Positions 16,249 through 25,698 of a stretch of DNA of 39,346 bases are shown piece after piece. Position 1 is the first letter of the stretch; every line of letters begins with the position of its first letter. The DNA is from Rhodospirillaceae bacterium (lineage in GTDB: Bacteria; Pseudomonadota; Alphaproteobacteria; Rhodospirillales; Rhodospirillaceae), in the NCBI GenBank assembly GCA_004297485.1, contig SCTM01000135.1:1-39346 (forward strand). Direction: 5' to 3'. The notes below the pieces were generated by a model. That model worked only from the letters and a program-made list of their open reading frames with translations, ran no database searches and was not told the origin of the DNA. The position numbers were made by a program, and so were the translations under genes.

Positions 16249-18231
16249 ATGAGTAATGACGTGGGTCCCGGTGCTACCGGGCCATCCAGCGCCGCCGCCG
16301 CACAACCTGCGCTGACGTTGGCGGATCGGCTTCCGGGCCGCCCCCATGGCAGTCGCCGCGATCGAGGCGACCGCAATCTCACCATGCTTGCCATCGGCGC
16401 GCTCGGCATCGTCTATGGTGATGTGGGCACCAGCCCCATCTACACCCTCCGAGAAACTTTCGGCGCCACCGGACATGTGATGCTGACGCCTGACAATATC
16501 CTGGGCGTTCTTTCCCTGATCTTCTGGGCGCTGCTGATTGTTGTTAGCGGCAAGTACGTGTCTCTGATCCTCCGTGCCGACAATCACGGCGAGGGCGGCG
16601 TCATGGCCCTGACGGCCCTCGTCCTGGGCGGCCTCGGTCCCGAACGTCGGCGACGGCGCGTGTTCCTCTTCATGGGCCTGCTGGGTGCCGCGCTGTTCTA
16701 TGGCGACAGCGTCATTACGCCGGCAATTTCCGTATTGAGCGCCGTCGAAGGTCTAGAGGTCGCCACCCCAATCTTGAAGTCCTACGTGGTTCCCATCTCG
16801 GTCGCGGTACTCGTGTTTCTATTCATGATTCAGGGCGCGGGAACCGCACGCGTTGGCGCGTTGTTCGGACCGATTATGGTCCTTTGGTTCCTGACCCTGG
16901 GTGTGCTGGGGTTGTTCGGCATCGCCGCCAATCCTGCGGTCCTTGCCGCCGTCGACCCGCGCGAGGCGTACACGTTCTGTATGAATCATGGCGGCCTGAA
17001 GCTCCTAGCCCCGCTCGGTGCAATCGTCCTCGCCCTCACCGGCGCCGAAGCAATCTACGCCGACATGGGCCATTTTGGGCGCAAGCCAATCCAGCAAGCC
17101 TGGTTTGCTCTGGTCATGCCGGCGCTATTGCTCAATTACTTCGGCCAGGGCGCGCTGATCATGGCGCATCCGGCAACCGTGTCCGCGCCGTTCTTCCTCC
17201 TGGCACCCAATTGGCTGCTCTATCCGCTGGTGGGCTTGTCGACGCTCGCGACCATCATCGCATCGCAAGCGGTCATATCGGGCACATTCTCCATGACCCA
17301 CCAAGCACTCTTGCTGGGATTCCTGCCCCGGCTTCCTTTCCGCCACACCTCGGCGACAGAGTATGGCCAGATCTACATGCCGCACGTGAATTGGATTCTC
17401 ATGCTGGCGGTGGTGGGGCTGGTGCTCGGGTTCAAGACGTCGTCGAATCTTGCCAGCGCTTACGGTATTGCCGTCACCGGCACCATGCTGATCGCGACCG
17501 GTCTCCTCTACAGCGTCGCGACACAAAGTTGGGGTTGGAGCTGGGCCAAGATGATGCCGATTTTCATGACGCTGGCGGTAATCGACCTCTCGTTTTTCTC
17601 CTCCTGCATGACCAAGGTTGTCGACGGCGGGTGGTTCCCGCTGCTGGTCGCGGGCGGCGTATTCGCGGTTTTCCAGGCCTGGCGCGAGGGTCGGGCCGAG
17701 CTGACGCGGTCGCGTGAGGACGCGAGCCTATCGCTGGAATCATTTATTGCCCGCCTGAGCGCCAAGAAAGTTCCACGTGTAGCGGGAACAGCGGTCTTCA
17801 TGACCTCCTCGCTGGAAGGTGTACCGTCGGCCCTGCTGCATAATCTCAAGCACAACAAAGTTTTGCACGAGCGTGTCGTATTGCTGACTGTCCTGACGGA
17901 GCAAGTTCCCTGGGTTGCCGACGCCGAGCGGCTGGCGGTATCCACATATCCGCACGCCTTCTACCGTGTCGTTGCGCGCTATGGTTTCATGGAATCGCCG
18001 GATGTACCTGCCGCGTTGACCGGCTGTGCCTGCCAGGGTCTGGCGGTGGACATGATGGATACGTCTTTCTTCCTGGGCCGGGACAGTCTGGTGCCGAAGC
18101 TCCGGTCCTCACTGCCGGTCTGGCGCGAACGCGTATTCCTGTGGCTCTGGCGCAATGCGGCCAGCGCCACGGACTTTTTCCGGCTGCCGCCGAACCGTGT
18201 TGTCGAAATGGGCAGCCAGACCGAGATCTAA
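16249..18231 (+). CDS. kup: Kup (Trk-type) low-affinity potassium transporter
   Basis: A 660-residue KUP/HAK/KT protein with about 12 membrane helices and a cytoplasmic C-terminal domain. The family motif is clear: LAIGALGIVYGDVGTSPIYTLRETF, then ADNHGEGGVMAL and FYGDSVITPAISVLSAVEG. Kup imports K+ with protons. The reading frame stays open 189 bases further upstream, but that stretch is hairpin-rich and not protein-like; the ATG at 16249 (MSNDVGPG) is preferred, with an in-frame GTG two codons before. The stop codon overlaps the convergent MFS gene by four bases. Together with kdpD and kdpE it forms a potassium neighbourhood. Confidence 0.94.
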   Translation: MSNDVGPGATGPSSAAAAQPALTLADRLPGRPHGSRRDRGDRNLTMLAIGALGIVYGDVGTSPIYTLRETFGATGHVMLTPDNILGVLSLIFWALLIVVSGKYVSLILRADNHGEGGVMALTALVLGGLGPERRRRRVFLFMGLLGAALFYGDSVITPAISVLSAVEGLEVATPILKSYVVPISVAVLVFLFMIQGAGTARVGALFGPIMVLWFLTLGVLGLFGIAANPAVLAAVDPREAYTFCMNHGGLKLLAPLGAIVLALTGAEAIYADMGHFGRKPIQQAWFALVMPALLLNYFGQGALIMAHPATVSAPFFLLAPNWLLYPLVGLSTLATIIASQAVISGTFSMTHQALLLGFLPRLPFRHTSATEYGQIYMPHVNWILMLAVVGLVLGFKTSSNLASAYGIAVTGTMLIATGLLYSVATQSWGWSWAKMMPIFMTLAVIDLSFFSSCMTKVVDGGWFPLLVAGGVFAVFQAWREGRAELTRSREDASLSLESFIARLSAKKVPRVAGTAVFMTSSLEGVPSALLHNLKHNKVLHERVVLLTVLTEQVPWVADAERLAVSTYPHAFYRVVARYGFMESPDVPAALTGCACQGLAVDMMDTSFFLGRDSLVPKLRSSLPVWRERVFLWLWRNAASATDFFRLPPNRVVEMGSQTEI

Positions 18232-19478
18232 GCCGGTTCTTCTACAGGCTTGAGCGTATGCAGGGGGCCGACGCGCGGTAACTGCGGCCACGCCAGAGCG
18301 ACGATAGCAACCACCAGCAACGACCCGATGCCACCGCCGACAACCGAGGCGACCGGTCCGAAGATGGCTGCCGTTGCCCCGGCTCGCACCATGCCGAACT
18401 CGTTGGAAAATCCGATGAACACGTAGTTGATGGCTGAAACGCGGCCGCGAAGACGATCGGGTGTGATCACCTGCTCCAACGTTACCCGCACGACCACGCT
18501 GATGGAATCGCACGCTCCCGTGAGAAAAAGGCAGACGAGAGACAGGATCATGTTGTGTGACAGGCCGAAGCCGATCGTCGCCAGTCCAAATCCTGCCACG
18601 GCGATGAGCATGGCCCGGCCCGGATGACGCCACGGCGGCAAATGCGTTACCGCCAGTGCCGTCGCCAGAGATCCAATGGACGGCGCCGTGCGAAGCCACC
18701 CCAGCCCTGCCGGCCCGATCGCGAGAATATCCTTGGCATAGATCGGCAAGAGCGCGACAGCGCCGCCAAGAAGCACCGCAAACAAGTCCAAGGTGATCGC
18801 CGAAAGAAACAGCGGGTTGCGCCGAATGAAACCAAAGCCCGCGTAGATCTGTCCCGGCGAGCGGCGACTCTCGGGATCATGTTGCGGCGGCGGGATCGCC
18901 GGCAAACGCAGAAGTGCGAGAATGACCGACAATTGACTGAAGCCGACGGCGACGAAAGCCCAGCCCGCGCCGCCACTTGCGGCAATAATCATTCCACCCA
19001 GGGCCGGACCTGCTACGGCGGCGAACTGTCCCGCGGACGACACCCAGGCGTTGGCGTTGATGAATTGCTCCGGCTTCAGCAACTGAGGAAGGATGGTGCC
19101 GAAGGACGGCGACGAGAAAGCCCGCGCGACCCCAACAAGAACAAGCATGAAATAGATGGCATCCACCGGACCGTTGGTCCATGCGATCGTCGCCAACCCC
19201 GCCGATGCCAAGACAAGAATTCCGTGGGCCAGCATGACAATGTTGCGCCGTGGATAACGATCGGCCGCATTGCCGGCCACCACCATCAACAGCAGGACAG
19301 GCGCCAGCTCGAAGGCGCCCACAAGGCCAAGCGACCAAGCACTACCCGTGCGCTCGTAAAGTTCCCATCCGACAGCAATCGACAGAATGACTTGACCGCC
19401 GAAGGACATCAAACGCGCGAGGGCGAAGGCCCGCACAAACGGCACGCGCAGAGCGGCAAAAGCGTCGACAGTGCTCAT
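18228..19478 (-). CDS. MFS exporter (EntS/MFS_3-like)
   Basis: A 416-residue major facilitator with about 12 membrane helices. Typical features are the loop 2-3 sequence GNAADRYPRRN (motif A variant), an intradomain loop after helix 6 with basic and acidic residues (PQHDPESRRSPGQIYAG), and DRLRGRVSAINYVFIG between helices 10 and 11, as in the EntS-like drug or siderophore exporters. The substrate is unknown. The start is uncertain: ATG 19478 (MSTVDAFAALRVPFVRAF) fits the family, while an ATG 18 codons upstream (19532) adds an unlikely leader. It follows a response regulator and kinase on the same strand after about 150 bases, so it may be their target. Confidence 0.88.
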   Translation of the reverse strand: MSTVDAFAALRVPFVRAFALARLMSFGGQVILSIAVGWELYERTGSAWSLGLVGAFELAPVLLLMVVAGNAADRYPRRNIVMLAHGILVLASAGLATIAWTNGPVDAIYFMLVLVGVARAFSSPSFGTILPQLLKPEQFINANAWVSSAGQFAAVAGPALGGMIIAASGGAGWAFVAVGFSQLSVILALLRLPAIPPPQHDPESRRSPGQIYAGFGFIRRNPLFLSAITLDLFAVLLGGAVALLPIYAKDILAIGPAGLGWLRTAPSIGSLATALAVTHLPPWRHPGRAMLIAVAGFGLATIGFGLSHNMILSLVCLFLTGACDSISVVVRVTLEQVITPDRLRGRVSAINYVFIGFSNEFGMVRAGATAAIFGPVASVVGGGIGSLLVVAIVALAWPQLPRVGPLHTLKPVEEPA

Positions 19479-19631
19479 TGAAAGCGAAAGAACCTCGAAG
19501 AACCGTATCGTTCGGTTTTGCGACCGGCGCATACCGTCGGATAGGTGTCATTGTGCTGGAATTAGGTGAGCAGAACCAGAGTCATGTTGAATCGAGACGT
19601 GCCGGCATTCGCCGGGCTCCGGTGTGAGATG

Positions 19632-21095
19632 CTATTCGGCCGCCACTTGGCGCGGTGCGGCATCTTTTTCTGCCGGTGGGACCATCGGCGGCGGCGTAGC
19701 CTTCACCGTCGCCTCAATCCGCGGGAAAGCGAGTTCCACGCGAAGTCCTGGATTATTATCCTTCAACACAAGATCGAGCCCGTGGGACTTTGCGACGGCG
19801 GCAACCAGACTAAGGCCCAGGCCGCTTCCAGGCGATGTACGACTCTGTTCCAGCCGCACCAGCCGCTCCAGCACCTTGTCCTTATATGCGTCGGCAATGC
19901 CGGGTCCGGTATCGGCAACAACAAGCATGGCACGGCCGTCGCGCTCGTTCGCTGCAATTGTTACCGATCCGGTTTCCGTATATTTGATGGCGTTATCGAC
20001 CAAATTCGCCAGCGCCTGAGCGACGAGATTGCGGTCGCCGCGCGCCCGAAGCCCCGGCTTTATGTCGCTGGCGAAGGTCAGTCCCTTTTCTTCCGCCAGA
20101 GGACCGTAAAGGTCAGCCACGTCCTCGGTGATCGCCACCAGGTCGAGATCGACGAAATTACGTTGTGATCCAGCTTCGGCGCGGGCAATCCGCAACAGCG
20201 CGGCAAATGTCGCAAGCAGGCTGTCGGCATCAGCTACCGCGCCCTCCACCGCCTCGCGATTGGCCGGATCGTCCATATGTCGCAGCGCGCTTTCCAGCCG
20301 GCTCCGCAGGCGCGTCAACGGCGTGCGCAGGTCATGAGCAACGTTGTCGGACACCTGCTGCATGCTGCGCATCAGGCGTTCGATCTGGTCGAGCATGGCG
20401 TTGATGCTGAGCGCGAGACGGCCGAATTCGTCGGTCGTGCGTGCCACCGGCACACGCTGACTCAAATCCCCGCTCATGATGCGCCGGCAGGTGCGGGTGA
20501 TCGACTCAATCCGGCGCATGATCGTTCGGCTGAATATGAATCCACCAATCAGGCCGAGGGCAGCCGTGATCGCGAGGCCGATATCCAGCGAGTGAATCAG
20601 CTGTGCCCGGAATCGGCGCGCATCGCGGATATCACGGCCAACCAGGAGTCTGAATCCTCCCGGCACGACGAACTGCAGCGCACGGACGTCTCCGACTTTA
20701 TCCGTAACTCTACTCGGGTCGGTGACCGTAAATGTCACCCAAACATCGTCGGGCACGACTTGTTGCGGCCAACGACGCATGTTTCCGGCCACCGGATTGC
20801 CGACGGAATCCACCAGCACATAGACGCCGTCGCCGCGCAGATCCGGTTCGACACGGCGATTGATCGCCATCACGAGGCCAGGCACGCCGGCACGCGCAAA
20901 CGCGTCCTGAAATCCGGTGACGTCGGCGGTGATCGCCGCCTCGATTTGCTGCTCAGCAAATTGAGCCGTGGTCCAAAACACGAAATAGAACAACCCACCC
21001 ACGGACAAGCTGAATATCAGCGTATAGGCCAGCACCAATCGAAAAGTGGTCGAGCCGAAGACGTTGAGCAGCTTGGTGATGGAAGCGCGGTTCAT
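19632..21095 (-). CDS. Sensor histidine kinase (HAMP, HisKA, HATPase)
   Basis: A 487-residue membrane kinase. A helix at about residues 18-41 and one at 170-190 bracket a periplasmic sensor of about 125 residues. HAMP follows (190-245), then HisKA with H254 in VAHDLRTPLTRL, and HATPase with NLVDNAIKYTETG, DTGPGIA and GSGLGLSL. The Pro/Ala-rich tail is disordered. The ATG at 21095 (MNRAS) lies 11 bases after the response regulator stop, a tight operon; the frame extends upstream but overlaps that gene. The stimulus is unknown. Confidence 0.92.
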   Translation of the reverse strand: MNRASITKLLNVFGSTTFRLVLAYTLIFSLSVGGLFYFVFWTTAQFAEQQIEAAITADVTGFQDAFARAGVPGLVMAINRRVEPDLRGDGVYVLVDSVGNPVAGNMRRWPQQVVPDDVWVTFTVTDPSRVTDKVGDVRALQFVVPGGFRLLVGRDIRDARRFRAQLIHSLDIGLAITAALGLIGGFIFSRTIMRRIESITRTCRRIMSGDLSQRVPVARTTDEFGRLALSINAMLDQIERLMRSMQQVSDNVAHDLRTPLTRLRSRLESALRHMDDPANREAVEGAVADADSLLATFAALLRIARAEAGSQRNFVDLDLVAITEDVADLYGPLAEEKGLTFASDIKPGLRARGDRNLVAQALANLVDNAIKYTETGSVTIAANERDGRAMLVVADTGPGIADAYKDKVLERLVRLEQSRTSPGSGLGLSLVAAVAKSHGLDLVLKDNNPGLRVELAFPRIEATVKATPPPMVPPAEKDAAPRQVAAE

Positions 21096-21105
21096 ACCGG
21101 TGGCG

Positions 21106-21888
21106 TCATGCGCCGGGCTCGAGTTTATAGCCAGCACCCCGCACGGTCTGCAAAATCGCAGTCTCAAATGGCTTGTCGATTTTCTGGCGCAGACGGCTGA
21201 TGTGAACGTCGATCACGTTGGTCTGGGGATCGAAATGATACTCCCATACGTTCTCGAGTAGCATGGTCCGGGTGACAACTTGACCCGCATGTCGCATTAA
21301 ATATTCGAGCAGCCGAAATTCTCGGGGATGCAGGTAGACGCGTTTACCCTGCCGCGTGACCTTGCGCGCCAGCAAATCCATTTCCAGATCGCCGACCTTG
21401 AGGAAGGTGTTTTCTTGGCTGGGACTCGCGCGACGCAGAAGCGCTTCGAGCCGGGCCAGTAATTCCGAGAACGCAAATGGCTTCACCAAATAGTCGTCGC
21501 CGCCCGCCTTGAGACCGGAGACGCGATCCTCCACGTCGCCGAGCGCGCTGAGAAACAGGACCGGGGTTGGGATACTGGCTTTGCGTACCATCTCGACGAT
21601 GGAGAGTCCGTCCGGACCCGGCAACATGCGATCGACGATCATGGCGTCATAGCTTTCGGATAACGCCAGGGACAGGCCCTCGCGGCCGTCGGCGGCATGA
21701 TCGACGCTGTAGCCGCTCTCGCGCAGGCCTTTGATCAGGTAATCGGCTGCATCGCGGTCATCTTCTATAACCAGTACACGCATAGGTAAGTCCGTATCCT
21801 TGATCTCGGCCGGTTGGATTAGGGCATGAGGGGTGCTCCCCGCGCCAGTCTCGCCGAATCCGTTCATTGGCGTCTCTAGTATACTCAT
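21106..21888 (-). CDS. OmpR-family response regulator
   Basis: A receiver plus winged-helix regulator of 260 residues. The receiver starts near residue 36 (MRVLVIEDD), with phospho-acceptor D86 in AMIVDRMLPGPDG and K136 in DYLVKPFAF. The DNA-binding domain ends VIDVHISRLRQKIDKP and VRGAGYKL. Two starts are possible: ATG 21888, with GAGG nine bases upstream, adds a 35-residue extension; ATG 21783 gives a standard N-terminus but a weaker ribosome-binding site. I annotate the longer one because of the ribosome-binding site. It pairs with the kinase that follows and is divergent from the envelope gene at 22115. Confidence 0.9.
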   Translation of the reverse strand: MSILETPMNGFGETGAGSTPHALIQPAEIKDTDLPMRVLVIEDDRDAADYLIKGLRESGYSVDHAADGREGLSLALSESYDAMIVDRMLPGPDGLSIVEMVRKASIPTPVLFLSALGDVEDRVSGLKAGGDDYLVKPFAFSELLARLEALLRRASPSQENTFLKVGDLEMDLLARKVTRQGKRVYLHPREFRLLEYLMRHAGQVVTRTMLLENVWEYHFDPQTNVIDVHISRLRQKIDKPFETAILQTVRGAGYKLEPGA

Positions 21889-22114
21889 GAGGGAATACCT
21901 CGAACATAAAACCGGCCATGTCGCCAGACGGACTATGGCCGCGGCGACGGCCCCACGCAGTCATTCTACCGGAACGGGATTACACGGGCGTATCCCGGGC
22001 CTTACAATACTGTCAGGTGTGTGGGGAGGTTATTGCCCGGCCGCGGCGCCATAATTCGGCCGCCTGGGGCTATTATATTATATGTCGAATGGCCAATCAG
22101 ACCGAGGTCGCCCC

Positions 22115-22711
22115 ATGACCGCAACCCTCATGAACATCAATACGCGTCCGACCGCTCATCCGGTGAGAACGCTCCTGATCTCAGCCCTCATGATCGGACT
22201 GGTGGCGGTGCTTCAGCCAGCAACTGCAAATGCCCACGATTTTGGCTCCGGCGGACATGGCTGGGGCGGTCACGGCTGGGAGGGGCACGGGGGCGGCCAT
22301 TGGCACGGCTCCGGCTGGGGACCCTCATGGGGAATTAGCTTTTATGCGCCCCTCTACGCGTGGGACCCCTACCCTTATGGGTATCCGTACCCCTATTACT
22401 ATGAGCGGCCAATCGTTGTCCCAGTGCCGAGTTCTCCTGACTACGATGCCGATATTTGGCCGGAATCGGCCCGCACCTATCATCAGCAGGCCTATGCACA
22501 GGCCCTGTCCGCACCCCTTGGCCAGGAGATCGCCTGGAGCGGCAGCGGCATCAGCGGGACCGTGACTTCAGTGCGGGATGGCCATTCGGGCGGCAGATAT
22601 TGCCGCGAATTCCTGCAAAAGGTCGTTATCGACGGCCGCCACCAGCAGGCCTACGGCGCGGCCTGCCAAACCCCCGATGGCGGATGGCAGATCGTGCCTG
22701 ACAATCCCTAA
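22115..22711 (+). CDS. Exported His/Gly/Tyr-rich protein with surface-antigen-like C-terminal domain
   Basis: A 198-residue exported protein. A signal peptide (about residues 1-40) ends ATANA, followed by a Gly/His/Trp repeat-like stretch (HGWGGHGWEGHGGGHWHG), a Tyr/Pro-rich segment and a C-terminal domain of about 75 residues. That domain (WSGSGISGTVTSVRDGH, CREFLQKVVIDG, AACQTPDGGWQI) is of the RT0821/Lpp0805 or 17-kDa-antigen type. The same domain ends the next gene. The ATG at 22115 has GAGG seven bases upstream. The His-rich part might bind metal; function is unknown. Confidence 0.75.
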   Translation: MTATLMNINTRPTAHPVRTLLISALMIGLVAVLQPATANAHDFGSGGHGWGGHGWEGHGGGHWHGSGWGPSWGISFYAPLYAWDPYPYGYPYPYYYERPIVVPVPSSPDYDADIWPESARTYHQQAYAQALSAPLGQEIAWSGSGISGTVTSVRDGHSGGRYCREFLQKVVIDGRHQQAYGAACQTPDGGWQIVPDNP

Positions 22712-22801
22712 AGCGATAGCCGCCCCCCTTTAACTCCGATACCGGTTTGAATAGTTTGGTATAGTCGCATTTCGGCTGCAAATACGGCTATATTCCGCGT
22801 C

Positions 22802-23494
22802 ATGAGCGTGTGGGGGCAACGGCAGAACTGGCGGGAAAGCCGCGTCCGAGCGGGATGCGGCACCATGCTTTTTGCCTTACTCACCATGACGCTCGGCGGC
22901 TGCGGTATCATCCCGGCACTCGTGGGTGACACGACCCAGGCGGTCCTGACGCCCATGAGCAACCTTGCCCAGGAAGCCAGTTATGGACTGAGCACGGTCG
23001 ATCACTCCGTCACCACCATGGCGCAAACGGTCAGCGCAAATTCCACTCAGATGGCGCGTACCGTGAACGCCACAAGCGCGAATGTGAGTAACGCCGCCTA
23101 TACGACCGGCGACACGACCTCCGCGTACCAAACTGCGACCTATTCACCTCCGCCCCTGACTTCTGATCAAAAGGCCGCGATCAATAAGGGCAAGACCGCC
23201 GAACAACCCGATCTGCCCATATTGCCGGACGAAACCCTTGCCAAACTCACCAAGGACCAAAAGGGCCTGCAAAACGCGGCCCAGAAGGCCGCGCTGACCG
23301 CGCCCGTTGGCGAAACCATTTTCTGGAATCTCGACAACAGGAGCGGCACCGTCGTGGCCAAGGACGAACATAAGATGGGCGAAACGCTGTGCCGTAGTTT
23401 CGAGCAATCGGTCACCATCGACGGCGTTGATCAGAAAGGTCACGGTATCGCGTGCCGTGACGATACAACCGGCCACTGGTCGCTTGCCTTCTAG
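22802..23494 (+). CDS. Lipoprotein with surface-antigen-like C-terminal domain
   Basis: A 230-residue lipoprotein candidate. The hydrophobic signal ends in the lipobox LGGC with C34, after which the chain is Thr/Ser/Ala-rich and helical (residues 40-110), then Lys/Asp-rich (110-165). The C-terminal 65 residues carry the domain shared with the previous gene: PVGETIFWNLDNRSGTVVAK, LCRSFEQSVTIDG, GIACRDDTTGHWSL. It follows that gene by 90 bases. Likely located in the outer membrane, facing the periplasm or outside. The function is unknown. Confidence 0.75.
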   Translation: MSVWGQRQNWRESRVRAGCGTMLFALLTMTLGGCGIIPALVGDTTQAVLTPMSNLAQEASYGLSTVDHSVTTMAQTVSANSTQMARTVNATSANVSNAAYTTGDTTSAYQTATYSPPPLTSDQKAAINKGKTAEQPDLPILPDETLAKLTKDQKGLQNAAQKAALTAPVGETIFWNLDNRSGTVVAKDEHKMGETLCRSFEQSVTIDGVDQKGHGIACRDDTTGHWSLAF

Positions 23495-23497
23495 CGG

Positions 23498-23515
23498 TCC
23501 GATTCCAACATTCGC
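23498..23515 (+). repeat. 18-base direct repeat, copy 1
   Basis: TCCGATTCCAACATTCGC starts four bases after the stop codon of the lipoprotein gene and recurs exactly at 25475-25492, also right after a stop codon. An exact 18-base match at two such places is unlikely by chance. Its role is unknown. Confidence 0.7.
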
Positions 23516-23623
23516 TTCGCAGTCCCGCAGTCACTTGGATAGCGAATGTCAAATCCGCTCCACTGGTGCGCTTCCCGAAAAGATGGTCTTCTGGTCTTTC
23601 GAACACACGCTGATGAGTCTCCC

Positions 23624-24412
23624 ATGCTCTATGCCCTGCTTTCACCCGCCAAGAAACTCGATTTCAAACCGATTCCCGACCTCATCGACCAGCTCGGCAT
23701 CAAGCCGACACAGCCGGCGTTGCTGAAGGATGCGACTATCATCGTTGATCGTGCCAAGGAATTGAGCCGCGAGCAGATCAAGCGCCTCATGGATATCAGT
23801 CCCAAGCTAGCCGAACTCAATTACGCGCGCTTCCAAAGTTTCGATCCGACAAATCGAAGCGACACAAAGCCCGCGTTCTTTGCTTTCGCCGGAGATGTAT
23901 ACGTCGGCCTGAATGCGCACACCCTCGAAAAGGCGGACGTTGCCTTCGCACAACGGCACATCGGCATCATCTCCGGCCTTTACGGTTTGCTCCGCCCACT
24001 CGACGCCATCCAGCCCTATCGCCTCGAAATGGGCTCACGCCTCGAAACCTCAGGGGGAGCGGATCTTTACGCCTTCTGGCGCGACCGTCTAACCACGCAT
24101 GTCAATGCCGTCGGCGCCAAGCTCAAATCGGCGACCGTCGTCAATCTGGCCTCCAACGAATACTGGAGCGCGATTGACGAACGGCGGCTGAAATTTCCGG
24201 TCATTCAGCCGGTCTTCAAGGAACTCCGGGCCGGCAAGGCGCAGGTCATCAGCTTTCTCGCCAAGAAAGCGCGCGGAACAATGGCGCGGGCGATTATCGA
24301 GAACCGCTGGGAGAACCCTGAGGCCATGAAAGACTTCGACACCGACGGGTACCGCTACGATCCCCGTGCTTCGGACGAAACCACATGGGTCTTCTGCCGC
24401 AAGGCGAAATGA
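23624..24412 (+). CDS. yaaA: YaaA, peroxide stress protein (DUF328)
   Basis: A 262-residue YaaA-family protein. Recognisable blocks are LLSPAKKLD at the N-terminus, PAFFAFAGDVYVGLNA, GLYGLLRPLDAIQPYRLEMG in the middle, and NLASNEYW near residue 180, with FVDTDG replaced by DFDTDGYRYD at the C-terminus. In E. coli YaaA lowers intracellular free iron during peroxide stress and binds DNA. The frame extends 26 codons upstream but the ATG at 23624 gives the family N-terminus. It stands alone between the lipoprotein and sapC. Confidence 0.93.
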   Translation: MLYALLSPAKKLDFKPIPDLIDQLGIKPTQPALLKDATIIVDRAKELSREQIKRLMDISPKLAELNYARFQSFDPTNRSDTKPAFFAFAGDVYVGLNAHTLEKADVAFAQRHIGIISGLYGLLRPLDAIQPYRLEMGSRLETSGGADLYAFWRDRLTTHVNAVGAKLKSATVVNLASNEYWSAIDERRLKFPVIQPVFKELRAGKAQVISFLAKKARGTMARAIIENRWENPEAMKDFDTDGYRYDPRASDETTWVFCRKAK

Positions 24413-24661
24413 CAAGCCCAAGGCGATGGCGCCGGCCCAATCCCTACCCACCGTCACCTCGCCATCCCCGGGCACCACAATTCTGTTATGGCCCTAATAC
24501 GCCCAGTCGCGGCGCAATCGGGTCGGAAATCACCTGAAAGGCGCGGATTACAGCCGGTTTTGGCGGCAAACGGCATAGAAAAACGCTCTTTGCCTTTCCC
24601 CACATCCGCAACTATTCTCCGCCCCTCTTCCCACAGTTTCTGCCGATCCGAGGACCAGCCC

Positions 24662-25471
24662 GTGAACACATCCACGTCCACTCCGCCGAAGACCAATGGC
24701 TCCGCCGAGGCACCCGCCGCCGCGCCCGCAGGCGAGGTCCCACCGCCGCCGTTGTTCTACAGCCGGCCATTACCTCTTTCGGCCCAGTATCACGCGACCG
24801 TCAAAATCCGCCCCGAGACCGATTTCAGTTTTGCGGCCGAGACCAATGCGATTCCCATCAGCGTTCCCGAATTCGTCCTGGCCGCCCGCCACTACCCGAT
24901 TATCTTCATCGGCGAGGATCTTATTCCCAGTATGGCTGTCGGCCTCAGGCCGGGGGACAATCTCTATGTCGATGTGAAGGGGGCCTGGGAACCGGGCCAA
25001 TACATCCCGGCCTACGTCAGGCGTTATCCCTTCATTCTTATGGGACAACAAGATCAGGAACGCTTGCAACTCGGCATCGACGACGACGCCCGCTCATCCA
25101 AGGACGGTGCCCGATCCCTGTTTGCCGATGGCAAGGAAACCGAGGTTCTGCAGCAAGGCATGGGATTGTGCGAACAGTTTCACGCCGCGTTCCGCTTCAG
25201 CACGGATTGTACCCAAGCTATCAAGGCGGCGGATATTACGGAGCCGCAGTCGCTCGAGGTCCAACTCCCGAATGGCGAGAAACTGAATGTCGGCTCCTTC
25301 ATTTCCGTGAAAGAAGAAAAATTCAGAGCCCTGCCCGACGCGACTATTCTCGAATGGCGCGAGAAAGGCTGGCTTCACGCCATATACTTTCACCTTCAAT
25401 CATTGAATAACTGGGAAGCACTTCTCGCCCGCACCGCGAACCGCATGGCCGCGGCCGCAGCCCTCCGCTAG
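24662..25471 (+). CDS. sapC: SapC-family protein
   Basis: A 269-residue protein of the SapC family, named after a gene beside a Campylobacter S-layer gene. The family pattern is visible: LPLSAQYHATVKIRP, FAAETNAIPISVPEFVLAARHYPIIF, YIPAYVRRYPFIL, and GWLHAIYFHLQSLNNW near the end. The biochemical role of the family is not established. The start is a GTG at 24662 with GAGGA seven bases upstream; the frame is open to 24488, but that part has no ribosome-binding site. The first 35 residues are Pro/Ala/Thr-rich. An 18-base repeat follows its stop codon. Confidence 0.85.
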   Translation: MNTSTSTPPKTNGSAEAPAAAPAGEVPPPPLFYSRPLPLSAQYHATVKIRPETDFSFAAETNAIPISVPEFVLAARHYPIIFIGEDLIPSMAVGLRPGDNLYVDVKGAWEPGQYIPAYVRRYPFILMGQQDQERLQLGIDDDARSSKDGARSLFADGKETEVLQQGMGLCEQFHAAFRFSTDCTQAIKAADITEPQSLEVQLPNGEKLNVGSFISVKEEKFRALPDATILEWREKGWLHAIYFHLQSLNNWEALLARTANRMAAAAALR

Positions 25472-25474
25472 GGA

Positions 25475-25492
25475 TCCGATTCCAACATTCGC
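25475..25492 (+). repeat. 18-base direct repeat, copy 2
   Basis: Second copy of TCCGATTCCAACATTCGC, four bases after the sapC stop. The sequence after the repeat differs from that at copy 1 (23498-23515) apart from scattered matches, so this is a short conserved unit and not a long duplication. Confidence 0.7.
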
Positions 25493-25698
25493 ATCCCGGC
25501 GCGGCAGGCTGTCAGGCGCGGCCTTTTCGATTACGATTCCACTGACGGAATACTCGGTAAAAAAGCTGTGTTCATTCCGCGCGAGGGAATGCGCCGACGA
25601 CGAGAACATCCGCTGTTTCTCGCAGTCTCCACTCCCAGCCGATCGCGACCGTGATAGACTGCAAACGCGAATTTGCTTCGGAACTGTCCGCACAAGCC

